From contig NW_022204549.1 of the NCBI RefSeq assembly GCF_008831285.2, positions 1-51,548 on the forward strand: a DNA stretch of 51,548 nt, read 5' to 3'. Both the position numbers and the translations under genes were made by a program. The notes under the pieces were generated by a model. That model was not told the DNA's origin. It worked only from the letters and a program-made list of their open reading frames with translations, and did not search any database. Of the stretch, positions 45,101-51,548 are shown piece by piece. The number at the start of each line of letters is the position of its first letter. Positions within the stretch are counted from its first letter, which is position 1. This stretch comes from Nymphaea colorata. Taxonomy: Eukaryota > Streptophyta > Magnoliopsida > Nymphaeales > Nymphaeaceae.

Positions 45101-48100
45101 GGAAGGCTGGTCAGATGGAGTCTTGACTTCTTCTGAAGGAATGATAGGCTAATCAACTGGAGTTTTGACTTCTTCTGCAGGAGTGGAAGGCTAATCAACT
45201 GGAGTTTTGACTTCTTCTGCAGGAGTGGAAGGCTGGTCAGATGGAGTTTTGACTTCTTCTCCAGGAATGATAGGCTAATCAACTGGAGTTTTGACTTCTT
45301 CTGCAGGAGTGGAAGGCTGGTCAGATGGAGTTTTGACTTCTTCTGAAGGAATGATAGGCTAATCAACTGGAGTTTTGACTTCTTCTGCAGGAGTGGAAGG
45401 CTGGTCAGATGGAGTTTTGACTTCTTCTGAAGGAATGATAGGCTAATCAACTGGAGTTTTGACTTCTTCTGCAGGAGTGGAAGGCTGTTCAGATGGAGTC
45501 TTGACTTCTTCTGAAGGAATGATAGGCTAATCAACTGGAGTTTTGACTTCTTCTGCAGGAGTGGAAGGCTGGTCAGATGGAGTCTTGACTTCTTCTGAAG
45601 GAATGATAGGCTAATCAACTGGAGTTTTGACTTCTTCTCCAGGAGTGGAAGACTAATCAACTGGAGTTTTGACTTCTTCTGCAGGAGTGGAAGGCTGGTC
45701 AGATGGAGTTTTGACTTCTTCTCCAGGAATGATAGGCTAATCAACTGGAGTTTTGACTTCTTCTGCAGGAGTGGAAGGCTGGTCAGATGGAGTCTTGACT
45801 TCTTCTCCAGGAATGATAGGCTAATCAACTGGAGTTTTGACTTCTTCTGCAGGAGTGGAAGGCTGGTCAGATGGAGTCTTGACTTCTTCTGCAGGAGTCG
45901 AAGGCTGGTCAGATGGAGTCTTGACTTCTTCTGAAGGAATGATAGGCTAATCAACTGGAGTTTTGACTTCTTCTGCAGGAGTGGAAGGCTGGTCAGATGG
46001 AGTTTTGACTTCTTCTGAAGGAATGATAGGCTAATCAACTGGAGTTTTGACTTCTTCTGCAGGAGTGGAAGGCTGGTCAGATGGAGTCTTGACTTCTTCT
46101 GCAGGAGTCGAAGGCTGGTCAGATGGAGTTTTCACTTCTTCTGAAGGAATGATAGGCTAATCAACTGGAGTTTTGACTTCTTCTGCAGGAGTCGAAGGCT
46201 GTTCAGATGGAGTTTTGACTTCTTCTGCAGGAGTGGAAGGCTGTTCAGATGGAGTTTTGACTTCTTCTGAAGGAATGATAGGCTAATCAACTGGAGTTTT
46301 GACTTCTTCTGCAGGAGTGGAAGGCTGGTCAGATGGAGTTTTGACTTCTTCTCCAGGAATGATAGGCTAATCAACTGGAGTCTTGACTTCTTCTCCAGGA
46401 GTGGAAGGCTGTTCAGATGGAGTTTTCACTTCTTCTGGCTTATGGCTTTACACTTTTGCTGGCAGTATTACACTTTGATCCTCTGTAACAATTGTAGGGT
46501 TGATAGGGGTTGCTCCAGGCTTTACTGATATGTCTTTTTCCTTTTTGTCTTATTTTTTGCCCCCCTTTTTATCTTCAGATTTCTCTTCAGACTTCTCTTC
46601 TCTTCAGACTTCTCTTCTGACTTCTCTTCAGTTTTGTCTTTCTTAGGATGAGAAACAGGCTTTTCTTCAGTATCTACAGTAGGGTTGATAGGGGTTGCTC
46701 CAGGCTTTACTGATATGTCTTTTTCCTTTTTGTCTTATTTTTTGCCCCCCTTTTTATCTTCAGATTTCTCTTCAGACTTCTCTTCTGACTTCTCTTCTGA
46801 CTTCTCTTCTGACTTCTCTTCAGTTTTGTCTTTCTTAGGATGAGAAACAGGCTTTTCTTCAGTATCTACAGTAGGGTTGATAGGGGTTGCTCCAGGCTTT
46901 ACTGATATGTCTTTTTCCTTTTTGTCTTATTTTTTGCCCCCCTTTTTATCTTCAGATTTCTCTTCAGACTTCTCTTCTGACTTCTCTTCAGACTTCTCTT
47001 CTGACTTCTCTTCAGTTTTGTCTTTCTTAGGATGAGAAACAGGCTTTTCTTCAGTATCGACAGTAGGGTTGATAGGGGTTGCTCCAGGCTTTACTGATAT
47101 GTCTTTTTCCTTTTTATCTTTTATTTCATATTCTCCCTTTATATTTTTCACTTATATTTATTCACATTCTGTTATATTTGTTTTTTCTTTTTCAATACTA
47201 TTGGTTACTCCTAGCTCAACCTCTATTATTGTCTTTTGTTTATCTATTGATATTTCTATTGTTGGAATTATATTTTATATTTTCTCTTCCTTTGTCACAA
47301 TATACTTCACCATCGTTGTTCCTTATTATTGACTGATCATATATGCTGCAACTTATTTTTAGCTGTCATGAAGATATGTAACACTATAAACTCCATTTGG
47401 GTATTGGCTAATCCATAGACTGTCAATATTGTCTGTTCTGAACCCAGTTTATTTACAAGTATTAATTGAAGTTGCGATCTTCACATACATATCGTTGTTT
47501 TTTGATCTATCAACAGAAGGTGCAGGAGCAAAATATAATTTTTCTTGAGGACTAGTCTTTGTTTGATCGCTTCCCATATAGAATAATGGTAGGCTTGGAT
47601 CAGCAGGCCTTATCACGAAGTAACGAGTATATAGATTCTACTATTATTGGTAGCTAATAGCGAACTATGTTACTACTGCATCACTATGTTGCTCAATATT
47701 GGTTAAGGCTCCTGAGATGTTTTCAGTTTTTAGTTGAACCTTGATGAAATCGATGATCTTTTGCATATCTTTGCTTAGACGGGTTTATTTGATGTTTTTC
47801 TCGATCTGGAAAGTTTCTCCATCATAGATAACACCTGTGGTAACACTTTCAATCTCATTTGCTTTTTCGATGATGTCAGGTGAAATCCCATCCTCAATTT
47901 TGACAGAAGTCAATAACTCTGAAACAACAGTAAAATCGATGATTTTGATTTCTTCGATGATTGGATTGATGTGTTTAGCGTCTTCAATGTTACACAAGGA
48001 GATGATAACCCAGAATTGCTCATGCTAATCCTGAACAAGAATAGTATCTTTTTCTGAGCTAGGTGACTAATGCTCTCTGATCACACCTAAAATAGCATAT

Positions 48101-50691
48101 TTTGTGAAGTTGACCTGGTCACTATTGAACACACTGGTGACGATTGCGTTGGTAATGGTCTCTTTGGGGACTCTAGAAGGGTCAACAAAGGTAGATAACG
48201 CTGATTTATCGAACGCTTCATACTCCTTCTTGGTCATGAAATCAGTAACAACAAGAGCATTAGAATGGTCTTGCTTATCATGAACGACAATCGCGATCAG
48301 ATAGTTTTATTTCAGTGTGAATGTGGCAATATACTCCAACTTGAGCTAATACTCACTAAGTGAGAGTTAGATGATCTTCCAGCTTGCTGTCTCTGGAGAG
48401 CTGATTTTCAAGAATTTGTTGACCTGAGCCGCCACTTCATCGTGAGTCAAGAGATCCTCTACTTTTGTTGATCTCTTTCCTTGGATTCCCAATGAAGTTG
48501 TCCAAGACTAGCTTTATGAAATGCCGCTCGAGCCTTTGCAACCACATGAGTAAAGCTTTTGAGGAGTACTTCCGACAAGTGAGTAGTACATATAATATCT
48601 ATTCACACTGTCTTGAGACACAGCAACAGTCAAAGTTTTTCTCTTGAAGACTGGAGTTTGCCTTATGGAGATGTTTTGAACGCTTTTGGCATTAAAAGCG
48701 GGTTGATATCCAAACATTGCTGTAAACTCTTCTGGCTTGTATGCTTAGACCACATTTGTGAACGAAGGGTCTTGTTTATGAGTTGAAACAAGCATGCCAA
48801 CATAGCTGAGTTCCTTTGATTTATTGTCTTGGATAAAGTAGATGTAAGTAAACTATGTTTCTGAGCTTTGGAATTGGAAAGCGACTTCAGTGTATTTGCA
48901 ATTCTTGAGGAGCGATATGCTTAAGGGGTTTGATGTGAACAACTTAACAACAATCTTGTATTCTTTAATCTTGGTCTCAGGAACTGAAGATTCGAATTTG
49001 GTGATATAAGTAGTGACCTGTTTAATAATTGTTTGAATCACCACATTCTCAGAAGAGTATTATACGATTTATAATCTTTCTCCATTGACTTCGATAACCT
49101 TATCTTTAGTGGTCGGAATGGTCACGTTGACTGGAAGAGGAGAGCTTTTTTTGTTGATGGAGGTGGAGACGATGGAGTAACTCAAAGAAAGGTTGAAGAT
49201 TTCATCAAGATTCAGCGATACAGTCTGTTTGATGGCATAGTTCTTAGAAGCGTCGAGTTAGCAAACTTGTGTTTTCCACTCATTGTTGTAGATAGGGCCA
49301 TAGCCCATCTCAACTCCTTCACCCGTCCAACCAGGAGGATTGGCTATAATTTTCCATCCTTTACTCAAATTAGGAGCTTCAAAATCACCGTTGACTACCA
49401 AATTTTGAGTAGAGCCAAGCTTATGAAGATTGACATTATCAATAGTAACTCCATATCCGTCAGAAACGCCAGTCCCAATAAAGGTGATAATGTTCTTCGA
49501 TTCGATTTTGACAGAATATGAGGAATTGTGGATCTTGTAATCAGAAGGCACAATGTTTTCAATCAGTTTGTTGTTCCAATGGACTTCTCCTGTGCAGCTT
49601 GGGAATTTGATGTTCTGTCTGCAGGCCCATTGGTAAGAAAAAGTGAAGTTGGTGAGAGGGTGGGTGAGGTAATCAACCACCAATTCGAAGATATGAGTGG
49701 TATTCTATGCGTAGAAGCGATAGACAACGATCTTTGGATCATTAGCCCACTCAACAGCATACATGATAGTTGCATCATTCAGGATAGGCTGTTTAGTCAC
49801 GAAGTAGAGAGCGTTATCAAGAGCTGTATCATTTTCAGCAGCATTCTTGATCTATGTGAGATTACTGTAAGTCTTTTTGTAAGGCTTGAAGGTGGAAATG
49901 ATATCCACTTAATCGACAAGGATGTAAGTTTTTTCCTTGTATTGATAGAGCACTTTGAGGTTGACAGTGTTTTCGGTGTGGTCGTAATGCAAGATTCTAT
50001 ACTCCTTTACGTTGGTCAGGTTATCCACTGAAATTTTGTAGTTTTCAGTAACGTCAATACTAGTATAGACGGAACTGAAGCCTTTAAGGATGGTTTCATA
50101 CGAGGTGGAAACCACGTCCTGTTTACCGACTACTGTAAAGTCAGATTAGTAAATAACCTGACTCCAGTCCACGATGATCGGCAGTTGTGAGTCCAGATCA
50201 TAGTCGACGACTGCTCGCTTGGAGATGTAGTCAGAAGAATAGGAGGAAATAATCTGATAAAGCAGGAAGAACCTGGTGACCTTGGTGAAGTTGTAACTTT
50301 GAACAGCTTCCAGCCTGTAGGTACTGCCTGCGAGGGGGCCATTTTGAATCATAGGAAGGATTTGGTTGAGAATGAGTGCATGGGAAGAGTAGGTCTTGGT
50401 TCCGATTGCCTCTTTATGTGTGGAGAAGATCTTGGAGAGGCATATGGCGTCACAGCAAAGATTGTTCACAAGCATGTAATTGATGTCGCACTCTTTGCAG
50501 ATGTTTCCATCGAGGTACTCGGTGCACCCCAGGATGTCAATGAAGCACTTTCCTTCAAAAAGATGGTAATTGTCCCGACATTTAAGACAAGTCCATCCGT
50601 CAGAGTGCCTTTGGAGACACTAACCGATGTCCAGGGTGTAGATCTGCGCCGCTAGACACACGAGGACCAAAATATGGAGAAGCTTGGCCAT
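42191..50691 (-). CDS. Giant secreted repeat protein (surface-antigen-like)
   Basis: One frame of 8.5 kb, about 2,836 residues, no introns. Order: signal peptide (MAKLLHILVLVCLAAQIYTL); Cys-rich module (WTCLKCRDNYHLFEGKCF, CKECDINYMLVNNLCC); beta-rich region containing VVDYDLDS; a galactose-binding-like module opening LVVNGDFEAPNLSKGW (DUF642-like); more beta modules; three copies of a 60-residue Lys/Glu-rich repeat; about 50 copies of KTPxDQPxxPxEEV; a Ser run; then a C-terminal half echoing the first (YRAIVDYDNSL, HGYSLDKVESLELKSGKINY) and a final Cys-rich end (CKTCVEGYSLINGICVFGCG). No membrane anchor is seen, so it is probably secreted. The 3.5 kb before the repeats and 2 kb after them need no frame correction. 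Breaks occur only inside the repeats: seven bases missing near 46600 and one each near 44636, 44411 and 44389. Confidence 0.85.
44296..46426 (-). repeat. 42-bp tandem repeat coding KTPxDQPxxPxEEV
   Basis: About 50 head-to-tail units of 42 bp inside the giant gene. Two main forms mix, often alternating: KTPVDQPIIP(S/G)EEV, with Gln spelled TAG, and KTPSDQPSTP(A/G)EEV, with Gln spelled CAG. The alternation gives a higher-order 84-bp period. Units differ mainly at the residue before EEV. The array keeps unit length almost perfectly; three single-base losses lie near its C-terminal end. Confidence 0.95.
46490..47125 (-). repeat. About 190-bp tandem repeat, Lys/Glu-rich, three copies
   Basis: Starts of the shared ISVKPGATPINPT segment recur at roughly 184-192 bp. 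Each unit reads DKKEKDISVKPGATPINPTV, then DTEEKPVSHPKKDKTEEKSE, a variable number of EEKS tetrapeptides, and EDKKGGKKQ. The Gln is TAA. The copy nearest the 42-bp array has lost seven bases in its EEKS run near 46600, which shifts the frame. Confidence 0.9.
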
Positions 50692-50891
50692 GAAGCGTTT
50701 GAATTTCTGGTTAGGAATTTAAAAGAATATAGACCAGGACATCCGAATGGTATTAAACGCGTTTTTTAAAATTTCACACTGGTTTTACGCCTACACCCTC
50801 AGTTGCCGACGCTAATAAATCCAAAAATGCAAAGGAAGCAAGATGCCGGGCTCAAACAGAGGATTGGTTGGACGAACAGGAGTAAGGAAGA

Positions 50892-51541
50892 TCAAGGATG
50901 CTTCCGGGGCGGAGAGGGCACTTCCACGAATGATCCTGCAAGCATTCTCTTCTCATCTTCTTTGCTATCGCTTCCACACGTGAAAGATGCAGATGTGAGC
51001 TTAGGTCTGACAATTCGGTTGCTGTTGGCCCGTTTTCTTTCGATGCGTTCCTCAAGAGTCTGTTCCTGTTTGGCTAGATTTAGCTTTACCGCCATCTCCT
51101 GCTTCCTTCCTTCTTGATTGCTATGTTCCAATAGCTGCTTCGCCAGGGTTTGAGTTTGATTGCTTATGCGACGCACTTCCTCCTCATTTTTTTCCTTACG
51201 AAGCGTAAGTTAGCTTTTCTTGCCGCGTTAGAGGACCTCTGTGATGGATGGTTGCTGCAAGAAGTCTTGCATCTTGCGTTGGTAGTAGGCGTTTCTGCGG
51301 TCATCTTCCTTTTCGTTGTAGAATTCGACCGCTTTCTAAGTTATGGAAAGTTTTACGGTATAGCAGTCGATAAGCTCAAGAATGGACTATCGACTTAGTC
51401 CCTCTGCTTCTTGCATGGCGACTTCGAGCTCAATTATCCTACAAGCCAGCTGTCTTGGCAGGTAAATACCCTGCATACTATGTGTTGGTTTATCGTATAA
51501 TCAAGATCAAGCACATATCGGATTGAAGTTGATGGTCTCAT
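50892..51541 (-). CDS. Coiled-coil protein, near right edge
   Basis: 209 residues from ATG 51541, with a 20-nt intron at 51450-51469 joining HIVCR to LACRIIELEVAMQEAEG. Exon length is a multiple of three, which supports this start, but the window ends seven bases upstream, so an earlier start is possible. The protein is helical and charged (FYNEKEDDRRNAYYQRKMQD, LTLRKEKNEEEVRRISNQTQ, MAVKLNLAKQEQTLEERIER) with a Ser/Pro-rich tail ending PSPPRKHP. No domain recognised. Confidence 0.7.
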
Positions 51542-51548
51542 AGCAGTT

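Noticed and set aside
44608-46038. A 476-codon Leu/Lys/Ser-rich frame on the minus strand
   Set aside because: It is a shifted reading of the 42-bp repeat. The true frame is the one continuous with the unique sequence on both sides and reads KTPxDQPxxPxEEV.
44296-46426. Regular short repeats as a possible CRISPR array
   Set aside because: Units are directly adjacent with no spacers and keep a reading frame; the sequence is eukaryotic.

Overview
The window is the left end of a somatic (macronuclear) chromosome of a ciliate. It opens with 13 perfect CCCCAA telomere repeats, and TAA and TAG are read as glutamine throughout, with TGA as the only stop. CCCCAA telomeres with this code are known from Tetrahymena-type (oligohymenophorean) ciliates. 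The moderate GC content of the coding regions and the introns, all exactly 20 nt, do not look like Tetrahymena or Paramecium, so I do not name a species. Every gene recognised is eukaryotic, and I see no rRNA, tRNA or CRISPR array.

Coordinates of most genes depend on two corrections read from the sequence. (1) Introns: 23 places where the reading frame moves are explained by a GT...AG segment of exactly 20 nt, 20 of them starting GTA. (2) The remaining frame changes are mostly single-base length differences in short homopolymers (ccc for cccc, aaa for aaaa). After removing introns and counting these changes, nearly every gene length becomes a multiple of three. The single-base changes are probably consensus errors. 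They are absent from some genes, including the unique parts of the 8.5-kb gene at the right.

Layout. 1-9 kb: telomere, a TLDc-domain protein starting 48 bp inside it, prefoldin subunit 4, a myristoylated coiled-coil protein, a PDI-like ER protein, a copine, a rhomboid-like protein and a CRAL-TRIO/RhoGAP protein. 9.9-15 kb: PP2A B55 subunit, a SHIPPO/ODF3-type axonemal protein and unknowns. 15.5-24 kb: a VIT-VWA protein, a divergent pair (small basic protein and protein kinase), an E2-like protein, a basic unknown and ribonucleotide reductase R2. 24-29.2 kb: small unknowns, two paralogous mini membrane proteins, and a methylisocitrate-lyase/PEP-mutase family enzyme. 29.4-42.1 kb: a secreted/multipass polycystin-like protein, long coiled-coil and TPR proteins, a second SHIPPO protein and a PH-domain protein. 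42.2-50.7 kb: one huge secreted protein with about 50 copies of a 14-residue repeat. The last gene runs close to the right edge.

There is no operon logic. Genes lie on both strands with spacers often of 50-250 bp. Themes are ciliary/cytoskeletal proteins, membrane-attached proteins (three with MGC/MGN N-termini), signalling proteins and a giant surface or secreted antigen-like protein.
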